NCBI GenBank assembly: GCA_028873155.1
Contig: JAGWML010000004.1
Location: forward strand, 1 to 30,123
Source: Acidobacteriota bacterium
GTDB taxonomy: Bacteria > Acidobacteriota > Terriglobia > Terriglobales > Acidobacteriaceae
DNA length: 30,123 nt
Direction of reading: 5' to 3'
Shown: positions 16,076 through 24,605 of the stretch, piece after piece
Position numbering within the stretch: position 1 is the stretch's first letter
Layout of the letters: the number at the start of each line of letters is the position of its first letter
Program-made: the position numbers and the translations under genes
Notes under the pieces: generated by a model
What the model was told of the DNA's origin: nothing
Seen by the model: only the letters and a program-made list of their open reading frames with translations
Databases searched by the model: none

Positions 16076-16224
16076 GTTTGGCGATTCCTGCCTGTTGCCG
16101 TGGAGCCAGACGTTCGCCGGGGAACCAGACGGCTTGAGCGTACCGCGGCACGGAAGTATCCGCCCGAGCAAGCAGTGGGAATGCAGAAGCGCACCGGTCA
16201 ATCCGGAGAAGCGCTGGAGGATGT
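16076..16224 (+). promoter_or_regulatory. Long 5' leader of rplU
   Basis: About 149 bases between the predicted transcription start and the rplU ATG. The stretch repeats CCAGACG twice (near 16107 and 16125) and contains complementary GC-rich segments. Ribosomal protein L21 leaders that control translation are known in Firmicutes; whether this leader folds in a comparable way cannot be judged by eye. The end carries a GGAGG four bases before ATG. Confidence 0.35.
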
Positions 16225-16551
16225 ATGTACGCGGTCATTCGTACCGGTGGAAAACAGTATCGAGTCGCTCCGGGCGACGTGTTGAAGATTGAGTCCGTGG
16301 GTTCAGAGAACCAGACGGTAGAGTTCAGCGATGTGTTGGCCGTTTCTGGTGAGCCGGGAACGGTTGCCAAGCCTGCCAAGGCCAAAGTCACGGCCGAAGT
16401 GCTGGGCGAGGGGCGTGGCGACAAGGTGCTGGTCTTCCACCTGAAGCGCAAGAAGCAGTACAAGAAGATGCAGGGGCACCGGCAGAATTTTACAGAGGTC
16501 CGCATCCAGGCCATTGAGGCCGATGGCAAGACCTACACCGCTGCCAAGTAG
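16225..16551 (+). CDS. rplU: Ribosomal protein bL21
   Basis: The 108-residue protein shows the complete L21 pattern: MYAVIRTGGKQYRVAPGDVLKIE at the N-terminus, the small beta-barrel with VLAVSGEPG, and the RNA-binding loop and tail FHLKRKKQYKKMQGHRQ followed by TEVRIQAIEA. L21 is part of the large ribosomal subunit and binds 23S rRNA. The length is typical. It is followed by rpmA after 33 bases, the standard bacterial order. In many genomes obgE comes next, but here a terminator closes the pair after rpmA. Confidence 0.98.
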   Translation: MYAVIRTGGKQYRVAPGDVLKIESVGSENQTVEFSDVLAVSGEPGTVAKPAKAKVTAEVLGEGRGDKVLVFHLKRKKQYKKMQGHRQNFTEVRIQAIEADGKTYTAAK

Positions 16552-16584
16552 GCGCGGAAGATCGATTGAGAGAGGGATTCGGCA

Positions 16585-16848
16585 ATGGCACATAAAAAGG
16601 GTGGCGGAAGCTCAACAAACGGGCGCGACTCCAATGCGCAGCGGCTGGGCGTGAAGGCTTTTGCGGGCCAGCTTGTGACGGGTGGCTCGATCATCATGCG
16701 GCAGCGCGGCACGCGCATCAAGCCCGGAGTCAACGTGGGCATCGGCTCGGACGACACGCTCTTCGCGAAGGTGAGCGGCCGCGTGAAGTTTACTGACCAT
16801 GGCAACCGCGGGCGGTTTGCCTCCGTGGAGCCGGTCGCGAGCGAGTAA
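16585..16848 (+). CDS. rpmA: Ribosomal protein bL27
   Basis: An 87-residue L27 with the mature N-terminus MAHKKGGGSSTNGRDS, the peptidyl-transferase-reaching tail of this protein, directly after the start; there is no cleavable N-terminal extension of the Firmicutes kind. GVKAFAGQLVTGGSIIMRQRGTRIKPG and GSDDTLFAKVSGRVKF complete the family pattern. GAGAGAGGG upstream serves as ribosome site. The gene is the second of the rplU-rpmA operon. Confidence 0.98.
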   Translation: MAHKKGGGSSTNGRDSNAQRLGVKAFAGQLVTGGSIIMRQRGTRIKPGVNVGIGSDDTLFAKVSGRVKFTDHGNRGRFASVEPVASE

Positions 16849-16874
16849 CAACCACTACCGTTCAGCACGAAGGA

Positions 16875-16905
16875 AGAGGCCGGGACAATGCTCCCGGCCT
16901 CTTTG
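16875..16905 (+). terminator. Terminator of rplU-rpmA
   Basis: An 11-base perfect stem AGAGGCCGGGA (16875-16885) with TCCCGGCCTCT (16892-16902) and a six-base loop, followed by TTGCTGTT, 26 bases after the rpmA stop codon. Confidence 0.75.
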
Positions 16906-16940
16906 CTGTTGTGAGCAGAGTTGTAGGAGCCAACGCCTCC

Positions 16941-16979
16941 CAAAACAGCAAGGGCCGAATCCGAGGAGATTCGGCCCTT
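16941..16979 (-). terminator. Terminator of the seven-helix membrane protein gene
   Basis: A 12-base perfect stem AAGGGCCGAATC (16950-16961) with GATTCGGCCCTT (16968-16979). On the minus strand it is followed by GCTGTTTTGGG, and it begins 25 bases after the stop codon at 17005. Together with the hairpin at 16875 it separates the converging transcripts. Confidence 0.65.
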
Positions 16980-17004
16980 GCTGTCATTGGCTGCGCAGTG
17001 AGTT

Positions 17005-17883
17005 CTAGGACTTGGTTTCGCTGCCTTGCAGGTTGCGGGCGAGAACCTTGTCGACCACCTTCTCCACATCGCTGAGGAAAAAGCTCCTGCCTGGCTGGGC
17101 TACTGCGACCTGGGTGCCGTGGCCGAGAGCAGAAGCGATCTCATTCCAGCGAAAGATGGTGGAATCGGCGGGCATGACAAGAGGCTTCCGGGCCGGTTCC
17201 GGAAAGGCGAAGTAAGCGACCCAGATGCCGATAGAGGCGAGCGTCAAGACCTCGCTCAAGAACTGCAGCGGCGTGATGAGAGAGGCAGTGTGCTGGACAA
17301 GCATTCCAACTACGAAATCACTGGACGATAGCAGGCCAAAGCCGAGAATCAGGCCGAAGCGGCGATCTCGTGCGGAAAGATTCAGGGTCTTCATGAAGAA
17401 ACACAGCAACCCCAGGAGACACAGAAGAACGATACTCACGACCTTGACGAGCACGGGCGCGACATAACAGATGTACTGTGACATGGGCTGATCGAAGATG
17501 TTGACCGACAAGCTCAGAACAACTGTGATGAACGCGGCCCAGCCGAAGGCCATTGTGCCGAGCCGAATCAGACCGGGGAATTGTGCGAAGACAGAGCGGA
17601 AGACTTCTACGCAGATGAAATAGATTAAAATCGCGCTTCCAATGTACACAGTCCAGTACGCGTAAAAGTACATTGCATAGAAGGTCTTCTGGTGGATCCC
17701 GGGATGCGACTGAAGCTGTAGCAGTCCAATCAGCATCGGGGTAGCGATCACGCGAAGAGCAAGGTAGGCACTCATTGCTCTAAAGCGCCGCTGAAGGTTC
17801 CTCTTCCAAAAGATAAAACCCGCGGTGGCCCAGAGTAGAAATTCCAAGCAGGCCAAGGCGGACATGAGTGAGTCGATGGGCAT
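17005..17883 (-). CDS. Predicted seven-helix integral membrane protein, function unknown
   Basis: About 292 residues from ATG 17883, which has GGGGGA six bases upstream; ATG 17889 is also possible. Seven hydrophobic segments can be seen in order: LMSALACLEFLLWATAGFIF, YLALRVIATPMLIGLLQL, AYWTVYIGSAILIYFICV, LGTMAFGWAAFITVVLSLSV, VLVKVVSIVLLCLLGLLCFF, FGLILGFGLLSSSDFVVGML and LSEVLTLASIGIWVAYFAF. A polar C-terminal tail of about 60 residues, probably cytoplasmic, follows. I recognise no known family; similar seven-helix orphans are frequent in acidobacterial genomes as far as I recall. It forms a single-gene unit ended by a strong hairpin. Nothing in the context points to a task. Confidence 0.6.
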   Translation of the reverse strand: MPIDSLMSALACLEFLLWATAGFIFWKRNLQRRFRAMSAYLALRVIATPMLIGLLQLQSHPGIHQKTFYAMYFYAYWTVYIGSAILIYFICVEVFRSVFAQFPGLIRLGTMAFGWAAFITVVLSLSVNIFDQPMSQYICYVAPVLVKVVSIVLLCLLGLLCFFMKTLNLSARDRRFGLILGFGLLSSSDFVVGMLVQHTASLITPLQFLSEVLTLASIGIWVAYFAFPEPARKPLVMPADSTIFRWNEIASALGHGTQVAVAQPGRSFFLSDVEKVVDKVLARNLQGSETKS

Positions 17884-17990
17884 AGACATTCCCCCATCCC
17901 GAGGGTTCACTCAGAATAGCGTCCATACCCTTCAAATCCAAGGTGAAATTGTACCTGCGTCATAGCACTTTCGTGCTACTCATCCGGCCA

Positions 17991-18149
17991 CTACTTGTTG
18001 CACATGCAGCTTGGCAGCACTCCAGGCGCGGGCAGTGCCGAGGCTGCCGACAGGTGGCTGGCGCGCAGGTGCGAGGAGTTGGTGGTGGCGGCAGCGGCGA
18101 ACCCGGCAACGACGACGGCGAAAGCAAAGATACGAACGGCGGTCTTCAT
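17991..18149 (-). CDS. Small exported peptide with Pro/Cys-rich C-terminus
   Basis: A 52-residue frame from ATG 18149 to TAG at 17991. It opens with a clean signal peptide (MKTAVRIFAFAVVVAGFAAAA), then a Ser/His-rich stretch and a tail ALPAPGVLPSCMCNK with two cysteines. GAGG lies nine bases before the ATG. The layout of a hydrophobic leader, a polar centre and a short Pro/Cys tail argues for a real gene, not a chance frame. Its function is unknown; a secreted signal, a metal-binding peptide or a bacteriocin-like peptide are only guesses. It is divergent from gyrB. Confidence 0.5.
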   Translation of the reverse strand: MKTAVRIFAFAVVVAGFAAAATTNSSHLRASHLSAASALPAPGVLPSCMCNK

Positions 18150-18504
18150 CGAAGGTAACCTCAATTTAGAGATGCGGAGGCACAAAGGTCACTCCGCGGA
18201 TAACACGTTCATGGTATCCCGACTTCTGAGATAAGTCGATGATTTTTTTAGAGATTCTCTTCTTTGCCGAAAAGGTTACTAACGTCACCATTACTCATTC
18301 TGGTGGAGTCGTGCCGAGCGTTCATCCCGACCCCAGTGAAGGACCGCGGACGGCACTCCCTGCGTGGTAAAATTGAGCCAGGCGCATTTCACTCCAATTC
18401 CTCGTCTATCAATCGGTTCAGGCAGTTGTTTACGGGCTCCGGCAAGAGGGGCGAGAGCCGGCTTGATGGGTGGAGTTGAGCGAAAATCCTGCGAATGGAA
18501 ACCT
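18150..18504 (+). other. Intergenic region between the small peptide gene and gyrB
   Basis: No gene is supported in these 355 bases. A TAAAAT (18368-18373) could be a -10 box for gyrB, but no matching -35 is seen. An AT-rich tract with the small palindrome AGAGATTCTCT is at 18250-18260. The gyrB frame is open back to GTG 18364, but that part does not resemble GyrB. Confidence 0.5.
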
Positions 18505-21084
18505 ATGGCGACTCAGGCACCTGATAAGACCCTGCTTCCCGGCGATCCAGCGGAGAGCGGGAGCTATACCGGCGAAAATATCAAGATTCTCGAGGGCCTT
18601 GAGGCAGTGCGCCTCCGTCCCGCCATGTACATCGGTTCTACGGGCGAGATGGGGTTGCACCATCTTGTGTATGAAGTCGTGGACAATTCCGTGGACGAGG
18701 CGCTGGCCGGCTACGCGAAAAAGATTGAGGTTGTGATTCACGTCGACAACTCGATCACGGTGGTTGATGACGGCCGCGGCATTCCCGTGGACATGATGGC
18801 GGTGGGCAATGGCGAGATGATGCCGGCGGTGCAGGTCGTGTTGACCAAGCTCCATGCCGGGGGCAAGTTCGATGCCTCCACCTACAAGGTCTCCGGCGGC
18901 TTGCACGGCGTGGGCGTCAGCTGCGTGAACGCGCTGAGCCAGGAGTTCAATGTTGAAATCTGGCGGGACGGCCACACCTGGGAGATGGATTTCAGCTGCG
19001 GCCTGCCCGTGAGTGAGCTGCGCCAGGCTGGCACGAGCAAGCGCCGCGGCACCAAGGTTCATTTCCTGCCCGACAGGAGCATCTTCGCGGTCACCGAGTA
19101 CAACTACGACACTCTGGCGCAGCGGCTGCGTGAACTTGCCTTCCTGAACAAGGGGCTGGAGATCACGCTGACGGACGAACGCAATGCCGACCCGAAGACG
19201 GGCGAGGCACGGCGGGCAGAGTTCCGGTACGCAGGCGGCATCGCTGAGTTTGTGAAGCACCTGAATCGCGGCAAGCAGGTCTTGCACGATAAGCCCATCA
19301 TGATGGAAGCGGCGCGGGACGGGGTCGAGATCGAGATCGCGCTGCAGTACAACGACAGCTACTCGGAGACTGTCTTTAGTTTTGCCAACAACATCAACAC
19401 GGTCGACGGCGGCACGCATCTCTCCGGCTTCCGCACGTCGCTGACACGGACGATTAACGCTATTGGTCAGTCGCTGGGCCTCTTCAAAGACATGAAGGAA
19501 AATCTGAGCGGCGATGATGTGCGCGAAGGCCTCGTGGCCGTGGTGAGCGTGAAGCTGCCGCAGCCGCAGTTTGAAGGGCAGACCAAGGGCAAGCTCAACT
19601 CGGATATCGCCGGCATTGTGCAGGCTTTTGTGAACGAGCGACTGGGTATGTTCCTCGAGCAGAACCCGCCAGTCGCCAAGCGCATCATCAACAAGGCGAT
19701 TGAAGCAGCCCGCGCGCGCGAGGCAGCCCGCAAAGCCCGTGACCTGACGCGGCGCAAGGGCGCGCTGGATGGCGGCGGCCTGCCCGGCAAACTGGCCGAT
19801 TGCAGCGAGCGCAATCCGGAGCGCTGCGAGCTCTATCTGGTGGAGGGCGAGAGCGCAGGCGGAACGGCGAAGCAGGGACGCGACAGGCGCTTCCAGGCGA
19901 TTCTCCCGCTCAAGGGTAAGATCCTGAACGTCGAAAAGGCCCGCTACGACAAGATGCTGGGCCACGAAGAAATCCGCGCGATGATCACCGCGCTGGGCTG
20001 CGGCATCGGCAAGGACGACTTTGACCCGGCCAAGCTGCGCTACAGCAAGATCATCCTGATGACCGACGCCGACGTGGACGGATCGCACATTCGCACACTG
20101 CTGCTCACGTTCTTCTTCCGCCACATGACGGATCTCATTAAGCGCGACAATATCTACATCGCGCAGCCGCCGCTCTACAAGATCAAGAAGGGCCGCTTTG
20201 AGCAGTACATCAAGGATGACCGCGAGTTTGTGAAGGTGATGGTCAACCGCGCGTCCGAGGGCATGATCGTGCGTCATGGCGAGACCGCGAGCAAGATTGA
20301 AGGCGCCGATCTGACGCGCTTCATGAGCACGCTCAACGACTATCTCGGCTTTGTCGAGAAGGTGGACAAGCGCATCCGTAACGAGGCGCTGACCGAGATG
20401 CTGGCGCGTGCGGAGCTGACCCAGCGATCCGACTTTGCATCGAAGACTGAGGACGAGGTACCAGTCAAGCTTTCTGCGCTCCATGCCCAACTGGCGGAGG
20501 TTGCCGACGAATATCAATTCAAACTCGGCAAGCCGGTGGAAGATGAGGAGCACCATACCTGGTCGATCAGCTTGACGGATTCGCAGGGCGCAACGCGTTC
20601 CATCGACTGGACACTGGTATCGAGTCCGGAGTTCCGCCAGATGATGGCGAAGTACTCGCTGATCAAGCAATACCTGGAGCCGCCCTTCCTGATCGAGTTT
20701 GCGGCGAAAGCGGCGGCGGCTTCTGCCGAAGAGGAAGAAAGCGAAGAGAGCGACGCGCAGGCCGAGACAAAGCCGGCGCGGCGCGGCACGCGCATTCCCC
20801 GCGAGCCAGTGGAGAAGCAGACGGCGCGCGAGCTCTTCAGCTACATCGTGGAGCAGGGCAAGAAGGACTATCAGGTGCAGCGCTACAAGGGGCTGGGCGA
20901 AATGACTTCGTCGCAGCTCTGGGAGACGACTATGGATCCCGAGCGCCGCACACTGCTTCAAGTCAAGCTTGAAGACATTGCGGAGACAGAGACAATCTTC
21001 ACTACTCTGATGGGCGAAGATGTGGAGTCACGCCGCAAGTTCATCGAGGACAACGCACTCGACGTGAAGAACCTCGACATCTAG
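18505..21084 (+). CDS. gyrB: DNA gyrase subunit B
   Basis: From ATG 18505 the protein has 859 residues. The GHKL ATPase domain shows Glu57 in YEVVDNSVDEA, DDGRGIPVDM and GGLHGVGVSCVNALS. The TOPRIM domain has EGESAGGTAKQGRDR (Glu447) and the acidic triplet DADVDGSH (Asp521, 523, 525), followed by LKGKILNVEKAR and, near the end, QRYKGLGEM. A segment of about 170 residues between TOPRIM and the C-terminal motif, ending in a highly acidic stretch (AEEEESEESDAQAE), matches the position of the insert found in the long, Gram-negative type GyrB. With GyrA the protein introduces negative supercoils using ATP. The upstream frame back to GTG 18364 is rejected because similarity begins just after Met 18505. 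The gene stands alone; no terminator is evident in the 140 bases after it. Confidence 0.96.
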   Translation: MATQAPDKTLLPGDPAESGSYTGENIKILEGLEAVRLRPAMYIGSTGEMGLHHLVYEVVDNSVDEALAGYAKKIEVVIHVDNSITVVDDGRGIPVDMMAVGNGEMMPAVQVVLTKLHAGGKFDASTYKVSGGLHGVGVSCVNALSQEFNVEIWRDGHTWEMDFSCGLPVSELRQAGTSKRRGTKVHFLPDRSIFAVTEYNYDTLAQRLRELAFLNKGLEITLTDERNADPKTGEARRAEFRYAGGIAEFVKHLNRGKQVLHDKPIMMEAARDGVEIEIALQYNDSYSETVFSFANNINTVDGGTHLSGFRTSLTRTINAIGQSLGLFKDMKENLSGDDVREGLVAVVSVKLPQPQFEGQTKGKLNSDIAGIVQAFVNERLGMFLEQNPPVAKRIINKAIEAARAREAARKARDLTRRKGALDGGGLPGKLADCSERNPERCELYLVEGESAGGTAKQGRDRRFQAILPLKGKILNVEKARYDKMLGHEEIRAMITALGCGIGKDDFDPAKLRYSKIILMTDADVDGSHIRTLLLTFFFRHMTDLIKRDNIYIAQPPLYKIKKGRFEQYIKDDREFVKVMVNRASEGMIVRHGETASKIEGADLTRFMSTLNDYLGFVEKVDKRIRNEALTEMLARAELTQRSDFASKTEDEVPVKLSALHAQLAEVADEYQFKLGKPVEDEEHHTWSISLTDSQGATRSIDWTLVSSPEFRQMMAKYSLIKQYLEPPFLIEFAAKAAAASAEEEESEESDAQAETKPARRGTRIPREPVEKQTARELFSYIVEQGKKDYQVQRYKGLGEMTSSQLWETTMDPERRTLLQVKLEDIAETETIFTTLMGEDVESRRKFIEDNALDVKNLDI

Positions 21085-21224
21085 TCAAGACTCAACTCGT
21101 CGGCCCGGACTGCGGCTATCGCCCAACTGGCCCTGCAAGGATTGCGCGACTCGCGCTCCTTCAGGCCGGCCGCACGCTTTTGGGTAGTGCCCCGCCTCGA
21201 TGTCTCTCCAGTCTTGCAGCGTCG

Positions 21225-23807
21225 TTACTGTAACTCTGGGCGCAACTGCGCGGCCCGTGCCACGATTGTCAATGAACCATCACTGAGGCCGGAACCTTTG
21301 GCCGCGAGCTTGATGGGCCCGCTCTGCTTCGAGGTCCGAATCACGACAAGCGCACGCCCCTGATACAGCTTGCGTCGATTGCTGTGGTAGGAATCTGGAT
21401 CCTGGCCGTCTCCGTTTCCCACGGCGGCGATTGTGGCCGGCCCGCTGATCTCGAACTGAACCTCCTGGTCTGCACGCAAATCGGGACGGCCATTCGAATC
21501 CACCGTCTCGACCGTCACAAATGACAGGTCCTCACCGTCCGCATTGATGACCGTTCGATCCGCCGTCAGGCGCAGCTTCGTTGCAGGTCCCGCGGTGGCG
21601 AGGATACTCTCCGCAACCGCTCGGCCACCTCGCAGGCCAACTGCCTTCAGCGTGCCCGGTGTGTAGGGTACTGAGAAGACCGCCTTGAACTCCTGATCAC
21701 GGCTCGTCGGCTTTTCACTGATCAGCTTGTCGTTCAGGAAGAGCTGCACCTTTTCCGCGCCGGAGTATACCTCCACTTCGAGATCCTTGCCTTCCTGTCC
21801 AGGCCAGGTCCAGCTGGGCAGCGTGGGATACGTAGCCCACATGATGGCGATGATTTTCTTCCCTTCAGGCTCGGGCAGGCGCACGGTGGTATAGACACGA
21901 TCGCCTCCATTCCAGAGGATGTCGCGATAGTAGGACTGCGGCTTGCGAAAGCCAGTTAAGTCGAGATCGCCGCATGCGGCAGCGTGCCATGGATAGGGGT
22001 GAAAGAAGAGCTCCATCATTGCCTTGGCGTTTGGGTCCGAGGTGTTCTTCGCCATGTCCGCCATCACGTCCGTGCCGTTGGCCATGCCCGTGAACATCTG
22101 GTCCACCATAGCCGTCCCCGCCATCATCCCTGCCATCCCTTCTGCCATCTTTGCCTGTTGCGGAGTGCCGTATTGCCATGCGCCGATTCCGGATTCGCCG
22201 AGGTAGTCCATCGCAGTCCATGTAAGGTCGCCAAGGATATAGGGGTTGTCATGCGAGACCTCCCACAGCGGAAACGCCTTCGCCGGCCAGGATTCGGTGG
22301 TGAGCATGATGCGCGCGGGCAACTGCTGATGGTCCTTTTGATAAGTGGGAAGAATGTTGTAGTTGTATCCGGTGATGTCGAGTTGTGAGAACACGGCCTC
22401 GGCTGTTGGCTTGGTCGTTGTGCCTGGAAATGCCAGCGTGAGCGGGCGCGTGTTGTCGAGTGCGCGCATCTGGTCCACAAGTTCCCGGGCCAGCGGAGCA
22501 CCTCGATCCACTTCAAGTTCAGGTATTTCGTTGCCAATACCCCAGATCACGATTGACGGATGATTGCGGTCCCGAAGCACCATTGAGGAAATGTCCTGCC
22601 TCCACCATGAGTTGAAATCGCTTGCGTAATCGAACTTGACCTTGTGCGCTCCCCATACGTCGAACGGTTCATCGAGAACCAGCAGACCCAGCCGGTCGCA
22701 GGCGTCCAGAAATGCCGGCGACGGCGGATTGTGCGCCGTCCGCACTGCATTCATGCCCGCCGCCTTCAGAAGCTCGACTCTGCGTTCTTCCGCGCGATCA
22801 AACGCCGCAGCGCCCAGCGGGCCGTCGTCGTGATGAACGCTGCCGCCGTGCAGCTTAATGGGTTGGCCGTTGAGCAGCAACCCCTTCTCTGCCGACCAGG
22901 CAAGCGTGCGAATTCCGAACGGTGTCGTGACCTGGTCGATGACTTTTCCGCCTTTACGAATGGTTGAGACTGCACGATAGAGCTCGGGCGACTCCGGGGA
23001 CCAAAGCGTTGGATTTGCCACCGCGATTTCCTGCGAGACTTCGTCTTCTTTCCCGGCCGCCATGTTCAATCTGGACTGCGCGCCGCCTGCTTTGTTTCCT
23101 TTCTTGTCGATCAGTGTTGTCTCGACTGTTACCACGGCATCACGTGTGGACTCATTCGCTATCCGTGTGCGAACAGAAACTGTTGCCGAAGCCGCACTCG
23201 CCTGCGGAGTGCTGACAAACACCCCCCAGCGCGCCACATGCGTGGGATCCGTCACCACGACGCGGACATGCCGGTAGATGCCCGAGCCACTGTACCAGCG
23301 GCTATTGGGCTGAGCTGAATTGTCCACACGCACAGCCAGCACGTTTGCGCCCGAGTCATTCAGCTCCGGCGTCAGGTCGAAGGCAAACGAGGTGTAGCCG
23401 TATGGATGATTTCCGAGTTTGTGACCGTTGAGATATACCGTGGCGTCGCGGTAAACGCCGTCAAATTCAATGCTCACGCGCTTGCCCTTCCAGCTGGCAG
23501 GAGCGTGGAATGCCTTCCGATACCACCCGATGCCGCCGGGGAAATAGCCGCCACCCGCACCGCTTGGGTTGTCCTTGCCGGGCTTGCTCTCGATGCTCCA
23601 GTCATGCGGCAGATCGACTGTGCGCCAGGAAGCATCCGCAAAGGAAGGAGCCTCTGCTCCGTTTGGATCGCCGAGAATGAATCTCCAGCCGGCATCAGCC
23701 GCGATCACCTGTCTTGGCGAGTTCGAAGTCGCACTGCGAGCGGAGACGGGCACTAGCCATGCCAGCATGGCGGCTAAAAGAATCAGGATGCGAGATTGGA
23801 ATTTCAT
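21225..23807 (-). CDS. Exported GH2 beta-galactosidase-like enzyme
   Basis: An 860-residue protein with signal peptide (ILILLAAMLAWLVPVSAR). The jelly-roll domain comes first (WRTVDLPHDWSIE, FDGVYRDATVYLNGHKLGNHPYGY), then an immunoglobulin-like domain, then the TIM barrel with the acid/base Glu427 in IWGIGNEIPE and the nucleophile Glu505 in TTESWP. Downstream are GDLDLTGFRKPQSYYRDILW and a C-terminal Ig-like/DUF4982 region (VEVYSGAEKVQLFLNDKL and TADRTVINADGEDLSFVTV). Such enzymes cleave terminal beta-galactosides in the periplasm or outside the cell; a related beta-linked sugar is possible. An unusual Met-rich insert occupies residues about 554-598. The start codon overlaps the tetR stop as ATGA, so the two genes are translationally coupled. 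Confidence 0.9.
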   Translation of the reverse strand: MKFQSRILILLAAMLAWLVPVSARSATSNSPRQVIAADAGWRFILGDPNGAEAPSFADASWRTVDLPHDWSIESKPGKDNPSGAGGGYFPGGIGWYRKAFHAPASWKGKRVSIEFDGVYRDATVYLNGHKLGNHPYGYTSFAFDLTPELNDSGANVLAVRVDNSAQPNSRWYSGSGIYRHVRVVVTDPTHVARWGVFVSTPQASAASATVSVRTRIANESTRDAVVTVETTLIDKKGNKAGGAQSRLNMAAGKEDEVSQEIAVANPTLWSPESPELYRAVSTIRKGGKVIDQVTTPFGIRTLAWSAEKGLLLNGQPIKLHGGSVHHDDGPLGAAAFDRAEERRVELLKAAGMNAVRTAHNPPSPAFLDACDRLGLLVLDEPFDVWGAHKVKFDYASDFNSWWRQDISSMVLRDRNHPSIVIWGIGNEIPELEVDRGAPLARELVDQMRALDNTRPLTLAFPGTTTKPTAEAVFSQLDITGYNYNILPTYQKDHQQLPARIMLTTESWPAKAFPLWEVSHDNPYILGDLTWTAMDYLGESGIGAWQYGTPQQAKMAEGMAGMMAGTAMVDQMFTGMANGTDVMADMAKNTSDPNAKAMMELFFHPYPWHAAACGDLDLTGFRKPQSYYRDILWNGGDRVYTTVRLPEPEGKKIIAIMWATYPTLPSWTWPGQEGKDLEVEVYSGAEKVQLFLNDKLISEKPTSRDQEFKAVFSVPYTPGTLKAVGLRGGRAVAESILATAGPATKLRLTADRTVINADGEDLSFVTVETVDSNGRPDLRADQEVQFEISGPATIAAVGNGDGQDPDSYHSNRRKLYQGRALVVIRTSKQSGPIKLAAKGSGLSDGSLTIVARAAQLRPELQ

Positions 23808-24529
23808 GCAGACCTCTTTCGGGTGCGGCTATGGACGGCTTTCCGCTTATGAGAACGCCGGGTTTTGGAAGCCTCAGGTGCGCGTAGTCCTATCAGGAGC
23901 ACACGGATCGTTTCGCGGAACAATTGATCAATCGGCTGTCCATACTCCAACTCGACTTTTTCCCCGAGGGACGCCAGCCGGCGTTGCGCTCCGATCACAG
24001 CGTTCATGACTGCGTGCATGGTGAGACCGGGATCGAGATCGGGACGAAGAGATCCGTCGGCAATTCCCTCCCGGATCAATTCCGTGAACACCCCGAATCC
24101 TTCGGGATTGATTTGGGATTCCAGGGTCAGGAGCCGCTTCGCCGGCCAGTCGCGCGCATAGATGGCATCAAATTGCGCCATGAAGCGCACCTTCACTGGA
24201 TTGTTCTCTAGCTCATCGGCCATAAAGTCCAGTAGCGCAGTGAGCCGCGCCATGGCGTTCGGAGCGCCCTCCAGCCTTTGCTTCGAGCGTTCGCTTACCT
24301 CTTGCATCAACTCACGCAGAATGGCCCAGACGATGTCTTCCTTGTTGGCGAAGTACTGATACATCGTCGAGGGCTGAACCCCGCTGGCCGACGTGATCTC
24401 GGCCATGGTGGTGCGATCGATGCCGTACGCATCGAACAGTTTCCACGCAGCATCAAGGATGCGCCGGCGTTGCCGCTCGCGGTGCGCCTGATATGTGTGG
24501 GCCGGTTTGTTTTCTTTCTTTCGCGGCAT
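23804..24529 (-). CDS. TetR-family transcriptional regulator
   Basis: A 241-residue regulator. After a basic start (MPRKKENKPAHTY) comes the TetR helix-turn-helix, RRRILDAAWKLFDAYGIDRTTM, AEITSASGVQPSTMYQYFANKEDI, the standard recognition helix ending in YxYFxNK. The C-terminal ligand domain (residues 75-220) is helical and specific to no known ligand; the tail is very basic (KTRRSHKRKAVHSRTRKRS), which is less usual. ATG 24529 is preferred over the upstream TTG 24547. The gene is directly coupled to the GH2 gene by a four-base overlap, so it most likely controls its own operon in response to a sugar-derived or other small molecule. A palindrome lies just before the start. Confidence 0.9.
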   Translation of the reverse strand: MPRKKENKPAHTYQAHRERQRRRILDAAWKLFDAYGIDRTTMAEITSASGVQPSTMYQYFANKEDIVWAILRELMQEVSERSKQRLEGAPNAMARLTALLDFMADELENNPVKVRFMAQFDAIYARDWPAKRLLTLESQINPEGFGVFTELIREGIADGSLRPDLDPGLTMHAVMNAVIGAQRRLASLGEKVELEYGQPIDQLFRETIRVLLIGLRAPEASKTRRSHKRKAVHSRTRKRSA

Positions 24530-24531
24530 TC

Positions 24532-24544
24532 TTACAATTCGTAA
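24532..24544. promoter_or_regulatory. Palindrome, possible TetR operator
   Basis: TTAC-AATTC-GTAA (24532-24544) lies between the predicted transcription start (about 24569) and ATG 24529, overlapping the ribosome site. Autoregulation by the TetR protein is an inference from position and symmetry only. Confidence 0.3.
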
Positions 24545-24575
24545 CAAGTCATCGAAATCGAAATACTATATCGGA

Positions 24576-24605
24576 TTTATAGGGACGGACAGCCGACGTA
24601 GTCAA
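24576..24605 (-). promoter_or_regulatory. Sigma70-type promoter of the tetR-GH2 operon
   Basis: On the minus strand TTGACT (24600-24605), an 18-base spacer and TATAAA (24576-24581) each match the consensus at five of six bases. Predicted start near 24569, about 40 bases before ATG 24529. Confidence 0.6.

Noticed and set aside
18430..20961. An 843-codon open frame on the minus strand opposite gyrB
   Set aside because: It is the antisense shadow of a GC-rich conserved gene; gyrB accounts fully for the sequence and the shadow has no family motifs.
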